DNA of 64,000 nt, from positions 1,586,567 to 1,650,566 of the forward strand of contig NMRA01000008.1 in assembly GCA_002633005.1 (NCBI GenBank), written 5' to 3'. The notes under the pieces were generated by a model. The model was not told the origin of the DNA. It made no database searches and saw only the letters and a list, made by a program, of their open reading frames with translations. The translations under genes and the position numbers were made by a program. This document shows, one piece after another, positions 54,311-64,000 of this stretch; position 1 is the stretch's first letter, and every line of letters starts with the position of its first letter. This stretch comes from Phoronis australis. Lineage: Eukaryota; Phoronida; Phoronidae.

Positions 54311-54818
54311 CGCAGATATGCACTATGCCACACTGCCTTGTTCCAAAACTTCGGCAAAAGATTTTTTTTCTAATATTTCCAATATTTGATACTTTTCTAA
54401 ATTGTGGTTGCGGCAAAGACGAAGTCGTTGTGGACAACTGAACATTCCACCTTTCCTGTGTTTCTGCCTGTCTTCGTCAAAGAGACAACTCCGCAGGTCG
54501 AGTACCCCCGGGCCGGCAACTAACTCAATCATGCATCTCGACAAGCGCTCAGCATCAGATATTTTCAAATAAAACAGTTGCCTCAGCGTTCATCTTTTAA
54601 AGCGGCTATGAATCCGTGCCCGCGTGGAAGACACAAAATCTTGATTTAGCCCACGAAAGTGACATCAGCTTGTTCTTTGCTTAGATGAGAAGTGATTTTT
54701 TGGTATCGGACAACTGACAGTTCGCTATTTCTTGAAACCATCATCAGTAAATAAAGTGACACGCACGATGACTTAGGAGCCAGGTGTCAATATTGACAGC
54801 AACGAGCCACCTGGTGTG

Positions 54819-54959
54819 CGTTCAGTAGACGCTAGCACCTACGCTAGGACCTAGCTAAAACCTAGTCAAAGTCACGTGCTCTCATTCATAATGCACGGCA
54901 ATATCTCACGTAATCTCGCGAAGTCTTGCTTTTTAGCGAGGTCCTAGAGTTACTGAACG
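54819..54959. mobile_element. Small inverted-repeat element
   Basis: CGTTCAGTA ends and internal (G/T)CTAGGACCT(A/C)GCTAAAA blocks are inverted about 100 bp apart. About 140 bp, non-coding. Confidence 0.55.
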
Positions 54960-55858
54960 GGAGGCTGTTTTTTCTAAGCTGAAAATCACTTCTATTTGGA
55001 CTAATAAACAATTTGATATCATTATGTTCTTGATAAATAAAACTATATTTTGGAGGCAGTATGGTTTATAGCAGCCAGTGTGGCAGACCAATTTTTACGG
55101 AAATATGATGACATATTTACAAAGGGTTGCGTTTTGCAGGATGTTATCGAGAGTTAACAGGTATCGTTTATCTAAAATCAATTCCCAGCTTGCCGAGCAG
55201 ACAATCGAATGTCAATTGCTATCTGGGTTCTGGATTACGAGGATTTTTTCCCACAATTATGTACTCTGTATAAATAGTTTATGTAGCCTTTCATAATACA
55301 CTAAGTCGATATTGTTTACTAAGTGCATCTTCAAGTGACAAGAGTGAGACTCGTAATAGCCGAACGTAAACAAGTAGACTGACGTTTTACTGACACTATG
55401 TGTATAGTAGTCATTGATTATTTTGAGATATCAAACCATGGCAAGGAGCCTTTAACAAGGTTAAGGAGCCGCTTGCATGAAAGTCACCTATATCTAGCTA
55501 GTCAAAAATAAACAAAAATAAGTTAAGTATTGGTTTCAGCAATTTATCTCAATAAATCAGCGAAAAAGCAACCTGTTTCTAATATTACCAAAACGATTAC
55601 ATATCTATGTAATATGTGTACATGTATACGAGACAAATATCTAAGTATTACAACATAAACTATCAGTATAACAATTGGAGAAACTACAAATAAGGTATTG
55701 ATAAGAATGATATAAACTTAAACATGTTTGGCACCACAAAGGAAAAAAGACTGAAAAACGTTGTGCATAATATATTATGCTACAAGAACAACTACAATAC
55801 AAAAAGAAAAAAACTAAAAATAAAATATGGCTAGGCAGACGTAACTGTATAGGCCTAG

Positions 55859-58800
55859 TTAAAATTCATTATACATCGCAAGGAAACAAGAACCAGCGGA
55901 TATAGGTGAGACACATCTCTGTAAAACTTTAATGATGCCAAGATGCACAGGATCTGCAGTTTGATATTGCGCACTTCTCTGAATAGTTTTGCAACGGGTG
56001 AGTTTTTGCAACTGAGGAGAACGTGTGAAATGAGTGAGTAAATATCTATTTAATTGTGTTTTTGAAATACTGTAACAGTTAATAAGTTCTGGAAGAAAGT
56101 TACGTGGGCACTTGGCTTTAGTGAGCGGTATTGGTAATAATGGGTTGAGCTGTGGAAGTGTCACATGGCGACGTATTTTAAGGGGACATTTCTTTGTCGT
56201 TTGGATAAATAAAGATTGATTTCATCAGGAAAATCTGAGAAAACTGGGTGTGAGAGCTTATTGAAAACTTGTACAAAAATTAGGCATTAAGTGTGAAAAA
56301 TGCTGTTTAAGGAAAGAAGATTCAGTGACCAAATAACGGATCAGTATGAGCTAGGAAGTGTGATGAGATAATATTTAGAACAGCACGTTTCTGTAATACT
56401 TGTCGGTGGCAGTTGTGGAAACATCAGAATGTTATAGCTTAAGAAAAGTGAGGTTAAAATGCGTGCTTTATAAGTCTGAAGAAGAACATGTTGAGGAAAC
56501 GTTCCTTTTAAGTTGTTCAGTACACCATATGTTTTAGCAGTCTTGTTTGCCACCTCTTGTATATTTTTTTCCAACATAAGTGTCTGTTAAGAAGTAATCC
56601 CAAAAACTTTAATGTTTCGACATATGTGATTGGCTTTCACAAGATTTGTAGACAAGGAATGTCACGGTTGCTCTTTGAGATGTTTTTGAGGAAAGCTTAA
56701 CAATATGTATTTTGTTTTTGAAGAGTTAAGTGAGAGCTATCAGCTAGGCATTTAGACGTGAAAGTTCACTGTTCATGAAAGATGCTGAGGCATCTGTAGA
56801 GGAGGATTTTATACTAAGAGGGGTGATAAGGCATGTGTCATCTGCATACATTAGTAAATCACGAGAAGTGGACAGACGTAAGTCATTTACGTAAACTAGA
56901 AAAAGTAATGTCCCAGTATGGAACCTTGTGGAACACCAGTAGTATTGACAAATAACTTGTGAACCATTGTATTTCATTGTTGCGAATAGTGTAGTATTTT
57001 AACTTTTGTAGCAGAATTATGTGGTCAACGGTGGCGAATGCCTTTGAGAGATCGATAAATATTGTCAAAGAATTTTGACCTTTGGTTAAAAAATCATGTA
57101 TTTTGTCGATAGGTTCAAGAGCAGCAAGCTCAGTAGAAAAATTCGCACAAAAACCATATTGATGCTTGTAGAAAATTTTATTTTTATTTAGAATTGTTTA
57201 TGACTGCTCATGCACCTTTTCTCAAATAATTTAGAAATGGAGAGGAATATCGATATTGAACAAAAGCTGGTCTAGGACAGAATCCTCTAGAGCATTTCCT
57301 TTGAAGACTGGAATTAACCTTGAAAGTTCAAGTTGATTTGGAAAGACGCCATGCATAAGCGATTGATTAATAAGAAAAATGAGGGCAGGTGGACGTTTAT
57401 CAGTACAAAGTTTTTTGAGTGCTGTTGATGTATTGTCATGTCCCGTGCTTGTGGTGTGTTTTAAAGATTTAATTGTACTTTTTACTTTTTGTTCATCAAT
57501 GTGTACAAACTTGAAGAGATGAGGCGATGGAACATTTACTGAAAAATTCGTTGAATGACGTATCTGTCTGCGATAGTTGGGAAACACATTTTGATCCAAT
57601 ATTAATGAAGAAGCCATTCATTAGCAGTGCCAAGTTTGTTGAAGCATGTGCTGCCTGTTTGAGATTTAATAATGGAAGGTGCTTTAACATCAAAGTTACT
57701 AAGAAAAGACTGCCATGTTTTGCTTATTTCGTTTTTAAATTTGGTGAATTCTTTATAATACATCTGCTAAACAGCAGATGTTATTGTGGTTTTCAGTAAT
57801 TTGCTGCATGATTTCAAATTATTCCATATTGCGCCATAGTTATGACTATGTTTAGGTGTGGAGGTAAGTTTTTTTCACGTTTTTAAATGTTATTGATTTC
57901 AGAGTGCCACTAGTTATGCATGCATTTAGTTCATGTTTGTATTTGTTGATATTTTTTGGCCTTGGAGGGGAATTGTTTGATGATTTAATCAGTTAAAGTT
58001 TGAGAGAAAATGTTGTAACCTGTGTTAACGTCATTATCCTTATTGAGTATGGGTTGGTCTTAGAAGTCATATGTTGACCGTTCATTCAATGGATTTTGTG
58101 TCTTATGTGTCTGGGTACTCGCAGTTTGTGCTTTGTTTTCGTGTCAATTACAATGAACGTGGGGCAGTGGCCAGATAGACACGATAGTAGAATTCCAGCG
58201 TGAGACTGTTCCAGCATACAGGAAAAAATACAATAAATGTGGTCAATAAGTGGAACAAAGTAATTAGCAAATCTAGTGGGAAGAGTAATTTTAGGAAGAT
58301 AACCGTGACCAATCATTACACCAAAAAATTCATGAAGTTTCATGTTGGGGTTTAAGTTTATAATGTTGAAGTTAATTCTCCCAAGATAACCATTTCTTTG
58401 TTGTATATGAATATAAAATAATTGCAGGCGGTCTGATACACGTTGTACCAGACGTGCGCAGCCTCGCATGTGGGCCCATTGCACTGATCACCTGGACATA
58501 TTTTTATGCTTTATTAATATGTGGTTAAAACCGAGATGAGGAGCTAGAAACCTGGCTCAAGGGTTTAGCAGTGTGACATGGTGGGACTCGAACCCACGAC
58601 CTCGAGTAAAGAAAGCGGGCACTTATCAACCAGGCCACACTGCCTCTCTTTCTTGTATGAGGACAGATTGATTAGTTCAAGAATATATTCACTGAGGAAT
58701 AGATCGGCGTGTCTGAATTCATTTGAGGACGGTCTATATACATTAACAGTAGTCATTGTTTTATCCTCTGGCGTTCTTACATGTACTGCTAATCCTTCCC

Positions 58801-59130
58801 ATGAAATAAAAGTGTTAAGTTTGATGACCTTTCTAATTTCCAAATAGTCTTTAACATATATGACGAGACCTCCGTGACGAGTCTCATGAGATGGCCCCGA
58901 AAGTTAGATGTATACGCATTGATTTTCGTTATCCGTAAAGGCAGGAAGTTATTCCTGTTAAAGGTCAGTTGCGATAATGAAAGAAACCGATACTGACACT
59001 TACCGCAAGCTTTTCCTTCAACAAGTTCTGTAAGTGTTAAAATACGTTGTTTCCCCTTTTTATTGGTGTTTGTTCCGGCGCATATCGTTTTTTCATTTTC
59101 ATAGCGACAGGGATTCCACTGCTTAAACAT
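55859..59130 (-). mobile_element. Decayed LINE retrotransposon (endonuclease plus reverse transcriptase)
   Basis: Read on the minus strand in several broken frames. An APE-type endonuclease remnant (about 59000-58660, with VNVYRPSSN) resumes after a SINE insertion (58407-58646) with GYLGRINFNI and LPTRFANY...LIDHIYC. Reverse transcriptase follows: FPNQLELSRLIPVFKG (about 57300), IDLSKAFATVDHIILLQKL (about 57020), the catalytic YADD box (about 56830) and a C-terminal KTYGVLNNLKGTFPQHVLL segment (about 56500). Stops and frameshifts make it inactive. The layout fits the CR1/Jockey/I-like group; the exact clade is not determined. Confidence 0.82.
58407..58646 (-). mobile_element. tRNA-derived SINE, copy 3, nested in the LINE
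   Basis: On the minus strand it starts GAGGCAGTGTGGCCTGGTTG and has a GGTTCGAGTCC B box and the family body. It is flanked by 12-bp duplications with one mismatch (58395-58406 and 58647-58658). Removing it rejoins the LINE endonuclease protein, showing that insertion came after the LINE. Confidence 0.88.
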
Positions 59131-61478
59131 ATGAATGAAAACAAGGGCTTACACGTCACTTGTTCAAATTTCCTGTATAGCGAATACTATACAAACAATC
59201 ATAATGAGTAGTCATATATAAAAAGTCAAAGTATCCTATGTTTATTGGCTTTTATTCATATATTATTTCAAGTTTCAGACAATAGTGTCGTGAATACCTG
59301 CCGTATACCCTCCAACACTAAGTGTCTCAGCGAACACCCGTGATAAGGTCATAGTATGATTCTGCAGCGGGATCGATGTGTCTAGCGGAGTAGTTCTATA
59401 TGTCTGTAAAATAAAACTCTGGAAAGCACATCGTTCATTTTTTGACAGAACAACTGACTGTGACCAGGCGCTGGATAAACTCGGATTACACTATCGCTCA
59501 GAGGACCACGTTCTGAACAGGTAAGACTCACTGGTGCCGTCAGGCCAGCAACTCGGCAATGACGCTAACCTCGAGTGTTGCATGGAACTGAGTGGTTCGA
59601 ACTGACCACACCCCAGTTTTAAAGAAATGTTTTTGGCTATAGTCAGCACAAAGTCATGAGCGTGGCGACTTGGTAACGAAAAACAGGTAATGAGACTGAA
59701 CAGGCTATGGGGATATCGCAGGATTGCTGGCAAAATGTACAGCCACAGCTACACCAGTCTACAATTAGACAGCGGGGTCTGATCAGGCTTGCAGACAATA
59801 CCGGATAACTCATTAACCTAACGTAGCTTAATTAAGCTTATGGTCCCACAACTCGAGTGATGGCCGGGCCCCGCCTCGTTGCCACTCGAGCCTATCTTGT
59901 AAATCGTGGGCATGAAATCGTTAGTGTCGACTGCAAGTCAAAAATCACCGATTGTATGTGCATAGATTTTGCTTTAAGCTGTTGCTGACGATTTCACAAC
60001 TAAGCTGCGTCTTCTCAGTGTCAGATATAATTTTTGACCTGGTTACCTGCTGTTTGAAAATTCGCCTCGTCTTGTTTCTAACTCGCTGATTTTAGTGTTC
60101 AGAAAAAATGACTGATCTTTATTAATTCAGTCCAGGCCTGTTTAAATTGCTTGTCACGGCAGGTTAGTTTCAATAGCCTCGAGGCAGATACCCACCAAGA
60201 CAAGAAAGTGCTGAAATACGCCAGTGACGAAAGATGAGTTTTTTAACACCACAGCATGATTTCAGTTACAGTCGCTTTAAAAAGAAACGTTAAACTCTCG
60301 CGAGTTACTTGTTCTCTGTCAGTAGTTGAAAAGATGCAATGGTCACTGATAAAGAGAAGATTTCTTTGTTTATTGTTTCATTAAAAAAATTGTCTTGACC
60401 CGAAAAAATTAGTAGTGTCTCTATCAACTTCGCGAGTGAACAGAAAACTGTAATTGGTCTCGACTGGACTTAGAGTACGCTCACCCATTCACGTCACACG
60501 TCAGGTTTTCGATTTGTAATGATGTTTTCAACGTGCAAGTTTTTGAAAGGCAGTGTCAAGAAGTTATTAGTTAATTACTATAGCGTATCCACAAAGACTT
60601 TTACAAATGCGTTTTAAAAGTAGGTGAGCCGTGGCTTTGTACTAAGCGCACACCTAGGCAATTTTATTATATCAACGAACAATTGAATCGTTGGCCCTAA
60701 AATATATGACTCGCGCTGACACAATTTCCTCAAGTACGCCATCTGAGTGAGTGAGTTTTTCTAGCTATCGGCAGATATCTCTCGCATTGTTTAGTGGGAA
60801 GAGGAAGAGATCTACCAGGGAATAGAGAAACGGGAGTGCTTTGTTGCGGGATCCTACAAATGGAGTTCAAGTTAATAATTGATGGGACGTTTTTATGGTA
60901 AGCTGTTAAACACAAATTTTCAATAAGTAGCAATATCCAGATGGTCGTACACAATTGTTATAACTATCAACAGAGTAAAGTGATGATTGCACTGAGATTA
61001 CAAGCTAGAAGGTCTTCGAAATTGTCGACGGATTGTAGGCCGGGTCATTTGGTATATTAGAGTTTATTAGGTGTGGGTATGAACATGGTGGCGGGATCCC
61101 TATGTTTGTTGCTTTATCATCATTGATCTAGGGTTTTCGATTTCCTTGTAATGAAAAACCGAAATGCTTTGTTTTAGCAGTGCGATCAAATTCAGCTTTC
61201 TGACTATTGTTGTTTTGGCCACTAAACGAATGTGATAGGTATGGGTTCAAATATGGTGGCGAATGGTCTGATCAGATAGCAGAACAGTCGCTTAAATTAG
61301 CACAGAGGTGTCTTATTAGCCGTTCTGAGAGTAATTACCGTTGTGACGTGCAAACCGTTGACCTAACCCCAACATTCACCATGTGCGACTAGGTCCGTCC
61401 TGGACGAGGCAACTTGAAGGGCAAACAAAACCCAACGACAAATTACACATCATGCAGCCTTCTCACGATAGAAGATCA
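59131..61478. other. Intergenic sequence, nothing recognised
   Basis: No exon chain, RNA gene or clear repeat could be supported. Frames of 60-80 codons are scattered and lack domain-like sequence. Confidence 0.4.
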
Positions 61479-61786
61479 GGGGCGGATCCAGGATTTTGAG
61501 TTAGAAGAGGCTAGGACACAAAAATAACCAAAATTTTGGCAGACGCGCGCGCCCAGCCTAACTGTAGGGATGTAGGGGTCTCGAATTTTCTGGGTTTGCG
61601 GACCGTTTGACTAAAAAAAAGGTAAAGGGGTTTTTTTCAGGGCCTATGCAATGTTTATTCACCCCCGAGGCCCCCTGAATGCGCGTACATGATAGTCAGC
61701 AATTCGCACCCGAACTGCCAAATGGTATCTGGTAGAATTTTAGGGGGGGCNCCCCCCCCCCTAAATCCGCCACTGAAGATAGATCA
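61479..61786. mobile_element. MITE-like element with GGCGGAT ends and an assembly N
   Basis: Starts CAGGGGCGGATCCAGGATTTT and ends with the reverse complement CAGTGGCGGATTTAGGGGG. A possible AAGAT flank occurs on both sides. The right part carries a G7 run, C, N (61751), then a long C run, where the assembly is unreliable. Confidence 0.6.
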
Positions 61787-62441
61787 GTCAGATTCATTAA
61801 AGGCAGAGGATAAGAAGGTAGACGAGCCGCCTCACGAGAGTTCACATGTAACCTTTTCAGCCGGCACATCAGAGTGCCATCAATTTTCTGATCAGACGGC
61901 ATGTGAACCCGGATACGAAATGTCTTAACTTTCCGAACCCGTAACAATCAACAGTTTTTATTTTATTCTTGTTTCCAACCTCTCTTAGACCTTAAAAGTT
62001 CCAAAACTACTAGAGATCTCGCAGTTTTGAAATTTCGCACAAATCATTCACCTGTACGTAATATTTGAAATATTATAATTTAACTTTCCAAGATGCCTAT
62101 TAGTACGACGACAGTTTATTTATAGTTTATGCATTTACCGGCAGAGGACCTCTCGGTATTTCACGTTATCGTGTCTGTAGACGTTTGTGTTATTTGTGTT
62201 AGTCTCTTCTAGCTCAGTCACGTAGCGAGTTTCCTTTTAATTGTCGCAAAGGTCATCTAACTTTGAAAATGTTTTTCTCCTACAGTTTTAAAATCATGCT
62301 ATTCAACATCGGACCACATGTGTAAGTTAAAATGGAACTTATCTTTGAGGTTATGGTGCACTTATTGGATCATTGGAGGCATTTGTTTTCTGGGCGCAAT
62401 AATTACTTTCATACTATGAAGCGGCAAAGGGTTTTTAAAAC

Positions 62442-63043
62442 GAGTACCTTTCTGCGCGTAGAAAGTGTTTAATTTACTCGTACTTTTGCTTAATCTACGC
62501 GTACTTTTAGTTCTTAAACAATCATCGTTCTGCTCTTATCCTACACGCATTTTTGCTTATAAATCTACGCGTGGTTTTTCTTAATCACCGCGTACTTTTA
62601 ATCAGTCCATATAGTTCAGTCACGCTCTACTTTTACCGCTCGCGCCACAAGCGCGGGCAATGTTAAAAATGGCCAGTTGCCGATTTGGGCAACTGAACGA
62701 AGGACTGCTCAAAAAAAATTCGGGACTTTGTTCGAGTTGGAAAGAATTAAAGACAGCGACGGCCTCCTAGGGTGTCCCTCTGTGCGCAAAAGGTATTGAT
62801 AGCAACAACTAAGATGTTTTAATCACTGTGAGGCATAATGCGCTAAAAAAGCTTCTGGCTGGGCCCGGTCGAGATGGTGTCGCTGACTAAAGTACGCAAA
62901 GATTAAGAGCAGAACGATGATCGTTTAAGAACTAAAGGTACGCGTAGGTAAGCAACATTACTGCATAGATTAAGCAAAAGTACGCTCAGGTTAAGCAAAA
63001 GTACGTGTAGATTAAGCGAATTTCTACACGCAGAAAGGTGCTC
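62442..63043. mobile_element. Inverted-repeat element built of repeated ACGCGT-containing motifs
   Basis: Left part (62442 to about 62605) and right part (62891-63043) are inverted relative to each other. Each contains several copies of an approximately 20-bp motif close to GCTTAATCTACGCGTACTTTT, plus a shared AAC(A/G)ATCATCGTTCTGCTCTTA block. The middle (about 62606-62890) is unrelated and non-coding. Confidence 0.72.
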
Positions 63044-63161
63044 ATTTAAAGGCGACACTAACCATTCCATCTGACTATAGAGGTCAAAGGTCAATGAGTG
63101 CACACGTAAATCTTGAGCAAGAGACTTTAAGCTTGGATATATGTAGGTACGCAAAATGGTG

Positions 63162-63303
63162 AATGTTGGCCAAAACCCTTTTGTCCACTGATGTCACAAG
63201 CATGATGGCGCCCCCAATGGAGGTTAGGAGACTTTGCACTGGTGGCCTGCCCTTATAGAGTCTGCGTGTGACGTCAGTGGACAAAAGGGTTTTGGCCAAC
63301 ATT
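63162..63303. mobile_element. MITE with 37-bp terminal inverted repeats
   Basis: Arms 63162-63198 and 63267-63303 are reverse complements with one mismatch, beginning AATGTTGGCCAAAACCC. About 140 bp in total. The near identity suggests a young insertion. Confidence 0.85.
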
Positions 63304-64000
63304 CAACATTCTGCTAGTCAGTACATGTTTTGATCCCAAACTTTGACGTCATTTTGTTACTAAGCGCAATTGTCTACTCTTTCATCCAGCCTGTATTCTA
63401 TACTGTATCGACACCTATACGCCTCTGGTTCTCAGCACTATCTACAGTTTTCGTTTGACTTACTATTATGATTCATGATGTCCAGAGAGGTCAATCGGTG
63501 CAAAAGTTATCATCTTCTCAAGATGTTATTCCTTCTGCAGTTTCAAAGACTTACTTTTCAACTTCATTGCAACATGCCAATCACAGGTACAACCTCTTTC
63601 AGACATTTAATCAATCAATCAAGGTCAAAGGTCACTTAGAGCAAACATAAACTTTAAAATAAACATTTTAAATTTAAGTATACGCATTCGATACAATATT
63701 CGCCATTTTCGTACAACGTTATAATGTATATACAAATAGAGCTTGAGAAACGTTTTTGGCGCCAAATGGGACCTTCTTCTTTACTAACGGAATTTTAAGG
63801 AACTGGAAATGTTTTTCAATGGGCAAGCCTGAAACCTACAAGCGTATGCATTTAAGATCAAATTTCATTCCTCCACTGCGACTATTTACCATTAACTTCA
63901 CTACACGCAGTATTTGAACCATCAGTCGGCAATTTTTTAATTTTTAAACATATTTTAAAATTTCCTTGCCACTTGGAGGAAACTAGTCTGATCGGATCAT
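63304..64000. other. Right edge, nothing recognised
   Basis: A/T-rich sequence without a supportable exon, repeat or RNA gene. Confidence 0.4.

Larger units (their letters stand above)
52507..55858. other. HAUS8 upstream flank without a recognisable gene
   Basis: No exon chain or domain is recognised. It holds a (GT)n run (53231-53295), a partial SINE (54150-54310) and an inverted-repeat element (54819-54959). A minus-strand frame at 54323-54568 (81 codons, with a FSCPQRLRLCRNHN segment) is the only mildly protein-like stretch and cannot be assigned. Confidence 0.5.

Noticed and set aside
54323-54568. 81-codon minus-strand frame with Cys/Arg-rich segment
   Set aside because: Mildly protein-like, but no family is recognised, no exon chain exists around it and it adjoins a SINE fragment.
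1-64000. CRISPR arrays, bacterial operons or rRNA genes
   Set aside because: Introns, repeats and gene content are those of an animal genome; no spaced direct repeats or rRNA-like sequence were seen.

Overview
The window is eukaryotic and animal. It holds two complete, intron-rich protein genes with GT-AG introns, abundant short inverted-repeat elements, a tRNA-derived SINE family and a decayed LINE. The gene repertoire (a piRNA-pathway Tudor protein and an augmin subunit) and the repeat style suggest a marine invertebrate, either a non-vertebrate deuterostome or a lophotrochozoan. I cannot name the species from sequence alone. Layout: 1-2281 is repeat-rich flank. A plus-strand gene has 26 coding exons between 2282 and 25902, joining into one 1438-residue frame. 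It encodes an RRM, an RG/Pro-Tyr-rich linker, a MYND zinc finger and four extended Tudor domains, so it is a TDRD1/Vreteno-type germ-granule protein. Its probable poly(A) signal is at 27880. A minus-strand gene has 16 coding exons from 52470 down to 28880, joining into a 600-residue frame. It matches HAUS8, a subunit of the augmin microtubule-nucleation complex, with an unusually long N-terminus that contains a tandemly duplicated exon. The two genes converge tail to tail, with stop codons about 3 kb apart. From 52.5 kb to the right end I find no host gene, only transposable elements: a LINE with endonuclease and reverse transcriptase remnants on the minus strand, a SINE nested in that LINE with target-site duplications, and several foldback or inverted-repeat elements. 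The two genes are not obviously related in function: TDRD1-like proteins organise piRNA factors in germ granules, and HAUS8 acts on spindle microtubules. The most notable points are the RRM+MYND+four-Tudor architecture, which combines the fly Vreteno and vertebrate TDRD1 layouts; the exon duplication in HAUS8; a 20% share of GTTNGT splice donors; a 0.6-kb inverted-repeat element built from repeated ACGCGT-containing motifs; and an assembly join (N at 10877) flanked by a duplicated 112-bp segment. Exon models were built by hand from splice-site phase and protein continuity, without transcripts or database searches.
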